Assembly (NCBI GenBank): GCA_019352035.1
Contig: JABBNZ010000029.1
Coordinates: 1 to 43,450, forward strand
Direction of reading: 5' to 3'
From: Pseudomonadota bacterium
GTDB lineage: Bacteria; Pseudomonadota; Gammaproteobacteria; Steroidobacterales; Steroidobacteraceae
Length of the DNA: 43,450 bases
The position numbers and the translations under genes were made by a program. The notes below the pieces were generated by a model. It saw only the letters and a program-made list of their open reading frames with translations, did no database searches and had not been told where the DNA came from. Of this stretch, positions 35,138-43,054 are shown in pieces. The first letter of the stretch is position 1, and every line of letters starts with the position of its first letter.

Positions 35138-36367
35138 TCAGCCGTTCGGGATGTTGATGATCGACTGGGTGACCTGGTCGGTCGCCGAGATCATCTGCGC
35201 ATTCGCCTGGAAGGCCCGCTCCGCCGTGATCATGTTGACCAGCTGCGCGGTCATGTCGACATTCGAGCTCTCCAGGGACCCGGACTGGACGGTGCCGAAG
35301 CCGGAGCCGCCGGCCACGCCGTGCACCGCGGCCCCGGAGGCGTAGCTCTGCGCCCATTGCGTGCTGCCTTCCTGCTGCAGGCCCTGGGGATTGGCGAAGT
35401 TGGCGAGGGCCACCTGGCCCAGGGTCTTCGACTGGCCGTTGGTGAAGTTCGCCTGCACCACGCCGCTCGAGCTGATGTTGATGCCCGTAAGGCTGCCGGT
35501 CGTATAGCCGTCCTGCGACACCGAATTCACGCCGAAAGCATTGCCGTCCTGGGTGGCCTGGCCGAAGTTGAACGTCATGTTCATGGCGGCGGCGCCGGTC
35601 GAGGGGGTGTACGAGCCGAAATTGACCTGGCCGTTGGCCGGGGTCGTGAGCGCGCCGGTGTTCGAGAAAGTCAGGGTCTGGGGAGCCGTGCCCACCGCGG
35701 TGCCGTCGACGTAGAGACTCGAGCTCCAGGTATTCGCGGGACTCGCCTGCTTGCTGAAGTAGAGCTGGCCCGTGTGCGCCGCGCCGAGGGAGTCGTACAC
35801 GGTGAGGGAGGTCGTATCGGTGTAGGTGGTCGGGTCGGCCGGATTCAGCGGGCTGTTGGTCGGCGCGGTCGCATTGGCGGGCAGATTGAGCGATACGTTC
35901 GCGGTCGTGGTCGCCTGCGGGGTGCTTTCGGCCGTGCTCAGCTGGATGGATGCGAGGCCGCCGGTATTGAAGGTGCCGTTGGCGAGCGGCGCGTAGCCCT
36001 GGACCTGCTCTCCGGAGGAGGTGACGAGATAGCCGTTCTGGTCGACCTGGAAGGCGCCGTTACGGGTGTAGTTGAGCGCGCCGTTGTTGCTGACGATGAA
36101 GAAGCCCGAGCCGCTCAGGGCCAGATCGAGATTGTTGCCGGTGGAGGTGATGTTTCCCTGGCCGAACTGCTGGGCGACCGAGGCGACCTGCGCGCCGTTG
36201 CCCACGGCGGTCGCGGAGACGCCCTCCTGGGTCTGGGCGTAGAGGTCGGCGAATTCCGCGCGCGACTGCTTGAAGCCGGTCGTGTCGACGTTCGCGAGAT
36301 TGTTCGACGTGACGTTGAGGTTGGTGTTCGCGGCATTGATGCCCGACAGGGCGAGGTCGAAGGACAT
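35138..36367 (-). CDS. flgE: Flagellar hook protein FlgE
   Basis: A 409-residue hook subunit polymerising on the rod cap. The N-terminus has L-S-G-I-N-A-A-N-T-N-L-N-V-T-S-N-N-L-A-N-V-D-T-T-G-F-K, and the C-terminus A-Q-L-V-N-M-I-T-A-E-R-A-F-Q-A-N (hyphenated). The middle region is Ser/Thr/Asn-rich with D-S-L-G-A-A-H, the FlgE D2 hallmark. It starts 13 bp after the flgD stop. Confidence 0.95.
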   Translation of the reverse strand: MSFDLALSGINAANTNLNVTSNNLANVDTTGFKQSRAEFADLYAQTQEGVSATAVGNGAQVASVAQQFGQGNITSTGNNLDLALSGSGFFIVSNNGALNYTRNGAFQVDQNGYLVTSSGEQVQGYAPLANGTFNTGGLASIQLSTAESTPQATTTANVSLNLPANATAPTNSPLNPADPTTYTDTTSLTVYDSLGAAHTGQLYFSKQASPANTWSSSLYVDGTAVGTAPQTLTFSNTGALTTPANGQVNFGSYTPSTGAAAMNMTFNFGQATQDGNAFGVNSVSQDGYTTGSLTGINISSSGVVQANFTNGQSKTLGQVALANFANPQGLQQEGSTQWAQSYASGAAVHGVAGGSGFGTVQSGSLESSNVDMTAQLVNMITAERAFQANAQMISATDQVTQSIINIPNG

Positions 36368-36380
36368 GGGGTTGGGTTCC

Positions 36381-37073
36381 TCAGTTCACCTGGATGACGT
36401 TGTTGAGCGACAGCGGTCCGGAAGTGGTATTCAGGGAAAGGCTCTGGGTGGTCGGGTCGATGGTCACGCTGTTGACCGTGCTCTGCAGGTAGGGCGGCAG
36501 AGAGACCGGCGAGCCGCCGCTCATCGCGGCCGCCGCGAAGTTGTACGTGCCGGGCGCCGCCGCCGCCCCGGAGTTGGTGGTCCCGTCCCACGTGAAAGCC
36601 GTGAGTCCGGAGGCCTGTGCGGGCACCTGGAGGGTCTTCACGAGGGCGCCGGAGGCGTCGGTGACCTGGATCGTGACGCTGGCGGCCCCGGCGGGCGCCT
36701 GGACCGCCCCGTTCACCGAGCCTCCGGCCGCGATCGCGGCGGTCGTTGCGGGGGCGAGGACGCTGCGGCCGATCAGGCCGGTGCCGGTGAGGAGCTGGGA
36801 GGATTGCATGGTGCTCGATAGATTGGTCATCGAGCTGTCCATGTTGTTGATGCCGCTGACCTCGCTCAGCGAGGCGAGCTCGTTGACGAACTGGTTCGGG
36901 TTGGCGGGCTGGGTCGGGTCCTGATTCTGCATCTGCGCGATGATCAGGGAGAGAAAGTTGCTCTGGCTGATCTGCGGCATCGCGGCCGGCCCGGAGGAGC
37001 CGCTCGAGCTCGAGGCGGCCGATGCGGCCGCCGCGGTCTGGGCGGCGTATGCGCCGACGGAGTTCACTGACAT
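36381..37073 (-). CDS. flgD: Flagellar hook capping protein FlgD
   Basis: A 230-residue scaffold that caps the growing hook. The N-terminal segment has F-L-S-L-I-I-A-Q-M-Q-N-Q-D-P-T-Q-P and F-V-N-E-L-A-S-L-S-E-V-S-G-I-N-N, the standard FlgD pattern. The C-terminal half contains the FlgD Ig-like and tudor-like parts with F-T-W-D-G-T-T-N-S-G. A long Ala/Ser low-complexity patch lies near residues 10-30. It sits between flgC and flgE. Confidence 0.95.
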   Translation of the reverse strand: MSVNSVGAYAAQTAAAASAASSSSGSSGPAAMPQISQSNFLSLIIAQMQNQDPTQPANPNQFVNELASLSEVSGINNMDSSMTNLSSTMQSSQLLTGTGLIGRSVLAPATTAAIAAGGSVNGAVQAPAGAASVTIQVTDASGALVKTLQVPAQASGLTAFTWDGTTNSGAAAAPGTYNFAAAAMSGGSPVSLPPYLQSTVNSVTIDPTTQSLSLNTTSGPLSLNNVIQVN

Positions 37074-37105
37074 GGGATTGTGTTCCTGCCGTTCGGAGGT
37101 GAGGG

Positions 37106-37549
37106 TCAGCCCTGTGCGAGCTTCAAGGTATCGAGCATCAGGGACTTGGAGGTCTCGAGCACCTGCGCGTCGTTCTGGTAGGAGCGCGAGGCGGAGATCA
37201 TGTCCGCCATCTGCTCCACGACGTTGACGTTCGAGGAGTACACGTAGCCGTTGGCGTCCGCCAGGGGATTGCCGGGCTCGTATCTCGCGGCGCCGGCGGT
37301 GGTGCTCTGGACGATGCCGCGGACCTGCACGGCGGCCTCGGCGGCCTGAGTCGCCGGATTCGCGCCCGCGCCGGGCGACATCAGCGACGCCTGGATCGCC
37401 TGAAAGACCGGATATCGGGCCTTATAGGCGGTTGCGGGGCTGCTGCTCACGCTGTCGGCGTTCGCCAGGTTGCTCGCCACCGTGTTGAGACGCACGGACT
37501 CGGCCGACATGCCGGAGCCCGCGATGTTGAAGATGCTGAAGAGTGCCAT
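37106..37549 (-). CDS. flgC: Flagellar proximal rod protein FlgC
   Basis: A 147-residue rod subunit. The chosen ATG 37549 gives F-N-I-A-G-S-G-M-S-A-E-S-V-R-L-N-T-V-A-S-N-L-A-N-A-D-S (hyphenated), the classic start; the frame before it is not family-like. The C-terminus has [24 protein letters not shown] (hyphenated). It lies 16 bp after flgB. Confidence 0.95.
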   Translation of the reverse strand: MALFSIFNIAGSGMSAESVRLNTVASNLANADSVSSSPATAYKARYPVFQAIQASLMSPGAGANPATQAAEAAVQVRGIVQSTTAGAARYEPGNPLADANGYVYSSNVNVVEQMADMISASRSYQNDAQVLETSKSLMLDTLKLAQG

Positions 37550-37565
37550 GATTGGGGTGTCCCGC

Positions 37566-37982
37566 CTATTGGCCGGTGATGGCGGTGGTGAGCTCGCTGA
37601 AGCGGTCTTCGAGGAAGGTGAGCGCGGCATGGAAGCGCACGGTGTTCTGCGCGAACTTGCTCTCCTCCAGCTGCGAGTCGACCGTATTGCCGTCGAGCGA
37701 GGGGGCGAGCGGCACGCGGTACTTGAGGAATTGCTGGGTGGAGAGGCCGCCGCCGGCCTCGGAGCCGGCGGCGGTCAGGTCGCCGGGGCTCGTGGAGGCC
37801 GGCTGCAGCGGACCGCCCTGCGAGCTTGCCGCCGCGAGGGCGGCGCGGAAATCTATGTCACGCGCGAGGTAGCCTGGCGTGTCGGCGTTGGCCATGTTGG
37901 CCGCGAGCACTTCCGCACGCTGCGCATACACCTTGAGCGCATCGGGCTCGATGCCGAGGTATGCGTTGAGGTTGAGCGGCAT
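37566..37982 (-). CDS. flgB: Flagellar proximal rod protein FlgB
   Basis: A 138-residue rod subunit and the first gene of the leftward flagellar run. It has L-A-A-N-M-A-N-A-D-T-P-G-Y-L-A-R-D-I-D-F and a C-terminal F-A-Q-N-T-V-R-F-H-A-A-L-T-F-L. ATG 37982 is the family-like start; the longer frame upstream runs through the promoter. A sigma-54 type promoter lies 39 bp upstream, giving a leader of about 27 nt. Confidence 0.94.
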   Translation of the reverse strand: MPLNLNAYLGIEPDALKVYAQRAEVLAANMANADTPGYLARDIDFRAALAAASSQGGPLQPASTSPGDLTAAGSEAGGGLSTQQFLKYRVPLAPSLDGNTVDSQLEESKFAQNTVRFHAALTFLEDRFSELTTAITGQ

Positions 37983-38020
37983 GTCGGAAATCCGGCGGTT
38001 CGTGGGCCTGCCGGAACATG

Positions 38021-38036
38021 AGCAAGACGCATGCCA
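38021..38036 (-). promoter_or_regulatory. Sigma-54 promoter of the flgB operon
   Basis: TGGCATG-N4-TTGCT on the minus strand, reading 38036 to 38021. It keeps GG at -24 and GC at -12 with exact spacing and is one base off the TGGCACG-N4-TTGCA/T consensus. The predicted +1 is near 38010, about 27 nt before the flgB ATG. The activator is probably a FleQ-type enhancer-binding protein not in this window. Confidence 0.75.
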
Positions 38037-38089
38037 AGTTGCTATGGAGCGGGCCGCGGGGGGCAAAGCGGTCGCGGCGGAGGCGGGAG

Positions 38090-38105
38090 TGTGAGTCAGA
38101 TCACA
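38090..38105. promoter_or_regulatory. Perfect CRP/Clp/Vfr-type site in the flgB-flgA gap
   Basis: TGTGA-GTCAGA-TCACA at 38090-38105 matches both CRP half-sites exactly with 6-bp spacing. It lies about 54 bp upstream of the flgB -24 element and about 108 bp upstream of the flgA -24 element. In related bacteria, CRP-family proteins (Clp, Vfr) tune motility in response to cAMP or c-di-GMP. Binding here is inferred. Confidence 0.6.
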
Positions 38106-38212
38106 TCGGCGCGGCAAAGGATTGCCGCCCTGGCAGTGCCGCGGTGCCGCCGGTGCCGGTTCCGTTATCGGCGCGCCGGAGCATGACTTGAGTCTCGCGC
38201 GCGCACGGCATC

Positions 38213-38228
38213 TGGCGCGGCGCTTGCA
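38213..38228 (+). promoter_or_regulatory. Sigma-54 promoter of flgA
   Basis: TGGCGCG-N4-TTGCA on the plus strand, one base from the consensus with exact spacing. The predicted +1 is near 38239, only 3 nt before the flgA ATG, so either the message is almost leaderless or the flgA start or the promoter is misassigned. Confidence 0.6.
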
Positions 38229-38241
38229 CATCTCAATCCAC

Positions 38242-38982
38242 ATGAGAGACCCAGCGTCGAAAATCCGTCGCAGCCTGCGGAAGACTCAGGTTGCCGTTGC
38301 GCTCCTCTTCGGGGCGCTCTCCTTCATGGGCTCGCCGGCCGCGAGCGCCGCGATTCAACCGCTCGAGTCCATCAGGAGTGCCGCCGCAGGCTTCGTGACC
38401 TCCCAGATGCCGCCAGGTCAGAACGGCATCGTCGTCACCGCGGGCCGGCTCGATCCGCGGCTGCGCCTCGCGCGCTGTAGCGGACCGCTCGATGCCTCAT
38501 TGCTCTCCGGAGAGCGCGTGCAGGCGCAGGTGTCCATCGCGGTGGCGTGTCGCGCGGGGGCGGACTGGACTATCTATGTGCCCGTCACCGTGCAGTCCCG
38601 CATCCGCGTCTGGGCGCTGACGGCGCCCCATATGCAGGGCGCCCGGCTCACTCCCGCGGATGTCGTTGCCGAGACCCGGCTGGTGAGCGGGCTCGCCGTC
38701 GGTTACTTGACGGACCTCTCGCAGTTGGCTCACAGCACTCTGCGGCAGCCGCTGGCCGCGGGGGCGGTACTGACGTCCAATAACCTGCTGCCGGACTTCA
38801 TGGTGCATCAGGGCCAACAGGTGGTCCTGATTGCCGCCGCCGGCGGGATCCGGGTGCGGGCTCCGGGCCTCGCTTTGCAGGACGGGCGCCTGGGCGCCCT
38901 GGTCAGGGTACAGAATGCCTCGTCCGACAAGGTGGTGCAGGGCGTCGTTGCGAGCGATGGTGTGGTCAATGTCACACCCTAA
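38242..38982 (+). CDS. flgA: Flagellar P-ring assembly chaperone FlgA
   Basis: A 246-residue periplasmic chaperone for FlgI. The N-terminal signal peptide (basic start, V-A-V-A-L-L-F-G-A-L, then A-S-A-A) is followed by two SAF-type domains, with L-T-S-N-N-L-L-P and the end V-Q-G-V-V-A-S-D-G-V-V-N-V. Here ATG 38242 sits only about 3 nt after the predicted sigma-54 start site, and no Shine-Dalgarno precedes it. No better start exists downstream without losing the signal peptide. The frame extends back to 38122 through the promoter and is not credible there. Confidence 0.9.
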   Translation: MRDPASKIRRSLRKTQVAVALLFGALSFMGSPAASAAIQPLESIRSAAAGFVTSQMPPGQNGIVVTAGRLDPRLRLARCSGPLDASLLSGERVQAQVSIAVACRAGADWTIYVPVTVQSRIRVWALTAPHMQGARLTPADVVAETRLVSGLAVGYLTDLSQLAHSTLRQPLAAGAVLTSNNLLPDFMVHQGQQVVLIAAAGGIRVRAPGLALQDGRLGALVRVQNASSDKVVQGVVASDGVVNVTP

Positions 38983-39006
38983 AGAAATTCGTCCGCGGGC
39001 CGATAC
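38980..39006 (+). promoter_or_regulatory. Sigma-28 promoter of flgM
   Basis: TAAAGAAA (38980-38987), 11 bp, GCCGATAC (38999-39006): exact spacing and a 7/8 -10 match. The -35 overlaps the flgA stop codon (TAA at 38980-38982). It gives flgM late, FliA-dependent expression in addition to read-through from flgA. Confidence 0.75.
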
Positions 39007-39035
39007 CTCAACGGAGGGGCCTCGAGGAGATCCTA

Positions 39036-39365
39036 ATGGCAAGTAAAATCAGTGGCTTGAGCGGCAGTCCAGCGGCGTCCATCGACGCGGGCCGCCCTGC
39101 GGAAAAAGCCCGTGACGCGGTGACCGGCGGCCCATCGGCGCAGGCACAGCCGTCACCGGCCGCAGGCGATGTGCACATCACCGATTCGGCAAGCCAGCTC
39201 GCATCGCTCGAGCAGGCGGTACGGAGCCTCCCGGCCGTGGACCCTGCCCGGGTTGCCCAGTTCCGCACGGCGATCGAGCAAGGGACCTACACTGTAAGGC
39301 CCCAGCACGTGGCGGGTCAGCTGCTGCAGCTCGAGCAGTCGCTCCGGCCGCTTCAGGCAGGCTGA
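39036..39365 (+). CDS. flgM: Anti-sigma-28 factor FlgM
   Basis: A 109-residue protein that binds and inactivates the flagellar sigma factor FliA until it is exported through the finished hook. The N-terminus is disordered and the C-terminal half (from about 60) has the FlgM pattern V-D-P-A-R-V-A-Q-F-R-T-A-I-E-Q-G-T-Y and V-A-G-Q-L-L-Q-L-E. A strong GAGGAG precedes ATG 39036. It is adjacent to flgN and controlled by its own sigma-28 promoter. Confidence 0.9.
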   Translation: MASKISGLSGSPAASIDAGRPAEKARDAVTGGPSAQAQPSPAAGDVHITDSASQLASLEQAVRSLPAVDPARVAQFRTAIEQGTYTVRPQHVAGQLLQLEQSLRPLQAG

Positions 39366-39368
39366 TCC

Positions 39369-39854
39369 GTGGACGCGGGTGTCTGCCGCGAGCACCTGTC
39401 GACCCTTCTGCGAGAAGAGTCCGAGCTGCTGGCGCAATTGGAGGAGCTGCTTGCGCGCGAGTCGCACATCCTGGAGACCTCCGACGTCCAGGCGCTCGAG
39501 ACGACCACCCGCGCCCGCCAGGAGCGAATGGGGGCGCTCGCGAGGATCGAGGAGCAGCGCCGCTCGCTCTGCGCCCTGCATGGCTTCTCGGCCGACAAAG
39601 CCGGGCTCGACGGCCTCATGACCTGGTGCGACGGCGAAGGCACGCTGCTGGCGCGGCTGCGCGAGTGCGCCGAGCGCGCCGTGAGGTGCCGGGATCTGAA
39701 CGACCGCAATGGTATCGTCGTTGCGGGCCGCCTGAAGCGCGTCGAAGGCATGCTCGATGCGCTTACGGGGCGTCCGACCCGGTCGGACACCTACGGGCCG
39801 AAAGGCTATGGCGCTTCCAACACTCGTCCGGGGCGAGTGCTCGGGGCGGCTTGA
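39369..39854 (+). CDS. flgN: Flagellar export chaperone FlgN
   Basis: A 161-residue mostly helical protein with long coiled-coil regions (L-L-A-Q-L-E-E-L-L-A-R-E, T-T-R-A-R-Q-E-R-M-G-A-L) and a C-terminal N-G-I-V-V-A-G-R-L-K-R-V-E segment typical of FlgN. It chaperones FlgK and FlgL for export. The start GTG 39369 lies 3 bp after the flgM stop. A hairpin downstream may terminate the unit. Confidence 0.87.
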   Translation: MDAGVCREHLSTLLREESELLAQLEELLARESHILETSDVQALETTTRARQERMGALARIEEQRRSLCALHGFSADKAGLDGLMTWCDGEGTLLARLRECAERAVRCRDLNDRNGIVVAGRLKRVEGMLDALTGRPTRSDTYGPKGYGASNTRPGRVLGAA

Positions 39855-39949
39855 GCGGGGCGTCAATTGCCCCTCCGATCAAACACATCGCCAGGCACGT
39901 CCTTGTGGCTCAGCCCGGCCCGGCCTTCCGTGGCTGGGCGTTCGGGTGG

Positions 39950-39976
39950 ATCGACGACACGTTAAGTGTCGTCGAT
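39950..39976. terminator. Hairpin between convergent flgN and the HDOD gene
   Basis: ATCGACGACAC (39950-39960), loop GTTAA, GTGTCGTCGAT (39966-39976): a perfect 11-bp stem in the convergent gap. There is no T-tract on either side, so it may be a weak bidirectional terminator or transcript stabiliser. Confidence 0.5.
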
Positions 39977-39989
39977 GAAGGCACCGCCC

Positions 39990-40892
39990 TCACCCCAGCG
40001 CATCCCTCAGCGCCGCCACTTCCTGAGCCGATTCCGCCAGGAATCGCTCGCAGGCGAGCTGATCGAGCCGCAGCCGCTGCAGAGGCTTCGCGCACTGGAT
40101 CTGGGCGGCGAGTGCGCCGGCGTCGCCGTTGAAATCCGCCAGCAGCGTGCCGGCCACGAGGACATCCGCCAGGCCGGGTGCGCCCCGCGACTCGCGCTCC
40201 AGATTCTCCGACTCGTGCACGGCCTGCACGATCTCATCCGCGATTCCCCAGTTCTCGAGGAGCGCCGCGGCGATGCTCAGATGCCAGTCCTGCTCGATGG
40301 CCTGGTATGCCGCCGCATCGCAGAAGAGTGATCGATGGCAGCTGGCGCGCGTCAGGATGTAGAGGCGGCCGATGCCCTGCAGCAGGCCCGCCAGAAGCGC
40401 GGTGTCCGCACTGATGCTCGTCAGGCGGCGCGCGACGACGAAGCACAGGCTCGCAACCTGCACGCTGCGGCGCCATAAGACGCCGAGCTGCATGTCCAGA
40501 CCGCGGAGCGTCGCCGCCTCGCGCAGCTGGCGCATGGCGAAGGCGATCGTCGCGGTGCGGACGGTATCCACTCCCACGCGAGTCACGGCCGCACGCAGGT
40601 CCGTCACCGGAGTGCCTCCGGGATTCAGGGCTGCGGAGTTGGCCATGCGGATGAGCTGGCTCGCCAGCACCGGCTCGCTGCCGATGACGCGCACGATGCG
40701 CGTGGCATCGGCCTTTTCATCGCTCAATACGCGCTGCACGCGCATGACGATGTGCGGGAATCCAGGCAGCTCCACCTTGCCGCCGGAAAGCTCCGCGGCC
40801 AGCGCCTGGACGAAGGTGAAGGCGACGTCGCGCTCGGCTCCGTCCTGGCCGGGCGGCTCGCCGCGCGAGGTGGGGGAAGGTTGGACGTGCAT
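39990..40892 (-). CDS. HDOD domain protein, distal copy
   Basis: A 300-residue protein with one HDOD domain spanning about residues 28-230. V-K-x-P-type start (V-E-L-P-G-F-P-H-I-V), then I-G-S-E-P-V-L-A-S-Q-L-I-R-M-A-N-S-A, fits. The place of the HD motif reads L-L-Q-G-I-G-R-L-Y-I-L: the usual His is replaced by Gln, so no metal-dependent phosphodiesterase activity is expected. It is about half identical to the next gene upstream, hence a tandem duplicate. HDOD proteins are signalling scaffolds, some controlling motility or c-di-GMP responses. Confidence 0.87.
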   Translation of the reverse strand: MHVQPSPTSRGEPPGQDGAERDVAFTFVQALAAELSGGKVELPGFPHIVMRVQRVLSDEKADATRIVRVIGSEPVLASQLIRMANSAALNPGGTPVTDLRAAVTRVGVDTVRTATIAFAMRQLREAATLRGLDMQLGVLWRRSVQVASLCFVVARRLTSISADTALLAGLLQGIGRLYILTRASCHRSLFCDAAAYQAIEQDWHLSIAAALLENWGIADEIVQAVHESENLERESRGAPGLADVLVAGTLLADFNGDAGALAAQIQCAKPLQRLRLDQLACERFLAESAQEVAALRDALG

Positions 40893-40920
40893 GGCGGCTC
40901 GTGGGGGTCAGGTGGCGCGC

Positions 40921-41805
40921 TCAGACGCCGAGCGCTTGACGCAGGGCCTCGATCTCGGTCTCCGACTCGTCGATCAGTTTCTCGTAGCTCCCGCGATCGA
41001 TTTTCATCCGCTTGCAGGCGGCGACATCGTGCATGTTGAGCTCCAGCGTATCGGGATGTTCCTTGAAGGCGGTCAACAGGTGTCCGACGGTCAGCGCATC
41101 CGTCAGATCCGGAGGTCCGTCGTGCTCGCGGCCGAAGTCCTCGTAGTCGCTGACGGCGGCGATGATCTCCTCGGCCATCTCCCAGTTCTCGAGCAGCGCC
41201 TTGGCGACCGGCGCATGCCAGTCCCGCACTATGGCGTTGTACGCCGCCTGGTTCGCGAACAGCGTCGGGTGCCTGTTCGAGCGCGTGAGAATGTAGAGCT
41301 TGCCGATGCCGTGCAGCAGTCCGGCGAGCATCGCGGTATCCGGATTGACGCGGCTGAAGCGGCGCGCCACGGCATGCGACATCGCCGCGACCGCCGCGCT
41401 GCGATGCCAGAGCTCATCGAGCGGCTGCTCGAGGCCCTTCAGGGAGTCCACCTTCCTCAATTGCGACATGGCGAACGCGATCGCGGCGCTGCGCACCATG
41501 TTGAAGCCCATGCGCGCAATGGCCGTCCGCAGCTCGGAGATCGGCTTGCCCGTGAAGTTGATGGCCGCGGAATTGGCGATCTGCATGAGGCGCGCCGCCA
41601 GTGCCGGCTCCGAGCCCACCACGCGCACCACCTTCTCCTGCGAGACTTCCTCGTCGGCCAGCACCTGGCGCACCCGCAGCGCGATATCCGGAAAGCTGGG
41701 GAGGTCGACCTTGCCCCTCGACAGCTCGGCGGCCAGCGCCTGCACGAAGGCGAATGCCTCCGCGTCGCCGGCGGCCTGGGGATTCTCTGCAGCGGAGCTC
41801 TTCAT
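40921..41805 (-). CDS. HDOD domain protein, proximal copy
   Basis: A 294-residue HDOD protein. Its motif reads L-L-H-G-I-G-K-L-Y-I-L, so the His is kept but the following Asp is Gly. The preferred start is ATG 41805, preceded by GAGG about 7 nt upstream, and close to where similarity to the distal copy begins. An alternative GTG at 41877 overlaps the cheB stop (GTGA) and would add 24 disordered residues. It is co-directional with cheB and cheD, suggesting a role in chemotaxis or motility signalling. Confidence 0.87.
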   Translation of the reverse strand: MKSSAAENPQAAGDAEAFAFVQALAAELSRGKVDLPSFPDIALRVRQVLADEEVSQEKVVRVVGSEPALAARLMQIANSAAINFTGKPISELRTAIARMGFNMVRSAAIAFAMSQLRKVDSLKGLEQPLDELWHRSAAVAAMSHAVARRFSRVNPDTAMLAGLLHGIGKLYILTRSNRHPTLFANQAAYNAIVRDWHAPVAKALLENWEMAEEIIAAVSDYEDFGREHDGPPDLTDALTVGHLLTAFKEHPDTLELNMHDVAACKRMKIDRGSYEKLIDESETEIEALRQALGV

Positions 41806-41873
41806 CGATAAACCTCGTGCCGTACTTATCGGCGGATCCTGCGCGCCATTGAGACCTGCGTCGTCAGATTGGT

Positions 41874-43043
41874 TCACGGATCATCGGCGTCGCCGAGGGC
41901 TTTCGTCTCGCGCGTGATGTCCAGGGCATCCGCCAGCGCGAGGATCCTGCCCGCGACGCTGTCCAGCGCTGCGACGTGCTCGGCGGCCCCGAGCGCCACG
42001 GCCTCGCCGGGCATTCCCCAGACCACGCTGGTCGCCTCGTCCTGCGCCATCGTGCGGCTGCCGCTGTCCCGCATTTCCTTCAGGCCCCGAGCGCCGTCCT
42101 TGCCCATCCCGGTGAGCAGCACCCCGATGGCATTGCGGCCGGCATGCTGCGCCACGGAGCGAAACAGCACATCGACGGAGGGCTTGTGGCGATTGACCGG
42201 AACACCGTCATCCAGGCGGCAGACGTACCGGCTGCCATCACGCACCAGCATCAGGTGGCGATCGCCGGGGGCGATGTAGGCATGGCCCGCCAGCACGTGC
42301 TGCCCGTCCTGAGCCTCACACACCGACATCGGACAGCAATCGTTCAAACGCCTGGCGAAGGGCGTGCTGAAAGCCTTGGGAATGTGCTGCGCGATGACGA
42401 CGCCGGGACAGTCCGGAGGCAGGCGCATCAGCACTTCCTTGATCGCCTCGGTGCCCCCGGTGGAAGCGCCGATCGCAATGACCCGGTCGGTGGTGCGCAG
42501 CGGCCGGCTGCGCGGCGGCGCCTTGGGCAGCACCGCATCGGCGCTGTGGGCGGGCCCCACCGCGCCCGGCGTCCGGGGCTGGCGCGGGTCCAGTGCCCGC
42601 ACGCTGGCGCGCGCGGCGATCCTGACCTTCTCGATGAGCTCCTCGGCGTAGTCCTTCAGGGTCGCGGCAATGTCTATCTTGGGCTTGGAGAGATAATCCA
42701 CCGCGCCGAGCGCGAGCGCATCGAGCGTCACGTCGGCGCCGCGCTCGGTGAGGGAGGAGACCATCACCACCGGCATGGGGCGCAGCCGCATCAGGTTCCG
42801 CAGGAAGGTGATGCCGTCCATCTTCGGCATCTCCACGTCGAGCGTCAGCACATCCGGATTGAGCTGTTTGATCTTCTCCCGCGCGGCATGGGCGTCGGCG
42901 GCGACTCCGACGACCTCGATGCCCGGGGCGGCGTTGAGGATGTCGGTGAGGAGACTGCGCACCAGCGCGGAATCGTCCACGATGAGCACGCGGATCGGAC
43001 GTCTCGCGGGGGCCGCCTGCTTGGAATGCGCCGTGGGGATCAT
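41874..43043 (-). CDS. cheB: Chemotaxis response regulator protein-glutamate methylesterase CheB
   Basis: A 389-residue enzyme with an N-terminal receiver domain (phospho-acceptor Asp69 in [14 protein letters not shown], acidic pair D23-D24) and a C-terminal methylesterase domain. The latter shows G-A-S-T-G-G-T-E (Ser), A-Q-H-I-P-K-A-F (His) and G-M-G-K-D-G-A-R-G (Asp). It removes methyl groups from, and deamidates, chemoreceptors. The start ATG 43043 lies 11 bp after the cheD stop; the longer frame upstream is in the cheD region and not real. Confidence 0.95.
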   Translation of the reverse strand: MIPTAHSKQAAPARRPIRVLIVDDSALVRSLLTDILNAAPGIEVVGVAADAHAAREKIKQLNPDVLTLDVEMPKMDGITFLRNLMRLRPMPVVMVSSLTERGADVTLDALALGAVDYLSKPKIDIAATLKDYAEELIEKVRIAARASVRALDPRQPRTPGAVGPAHSADAVLPKAPPRSRPLRTTDRVIAIGASTGGTEAIKEVLMRLPPDCPGVVIAQHIPKAFSTPFARRLNDCCPMSVCEAQDGQHVLAGHAYIAPGDRHLMLVRDGSRYVCRLDDGVPVNRHKPSVDVLFRSVAQHAGRNAIGVLLTGMGKDGARGLKEMRDSGSRTMAQDEATSVVWGMPGEAVALGAAEHVAALDSVAGRILALADALDITRETKALGDADDP

Positions 43044-43054
43044 GCTCGCATCTA

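Noticed and set aside
34994-36397. A 467-codon plus-strand frame opposite flgE
   Set aside because: Antisense shadow of the hook protein gene, no domains.
40372-41811. A 479-codon plus-strand frame across both HDOD genes
   Set aside because: Antisense shadow; the HDOD reading is unambiguous on the minus strand.
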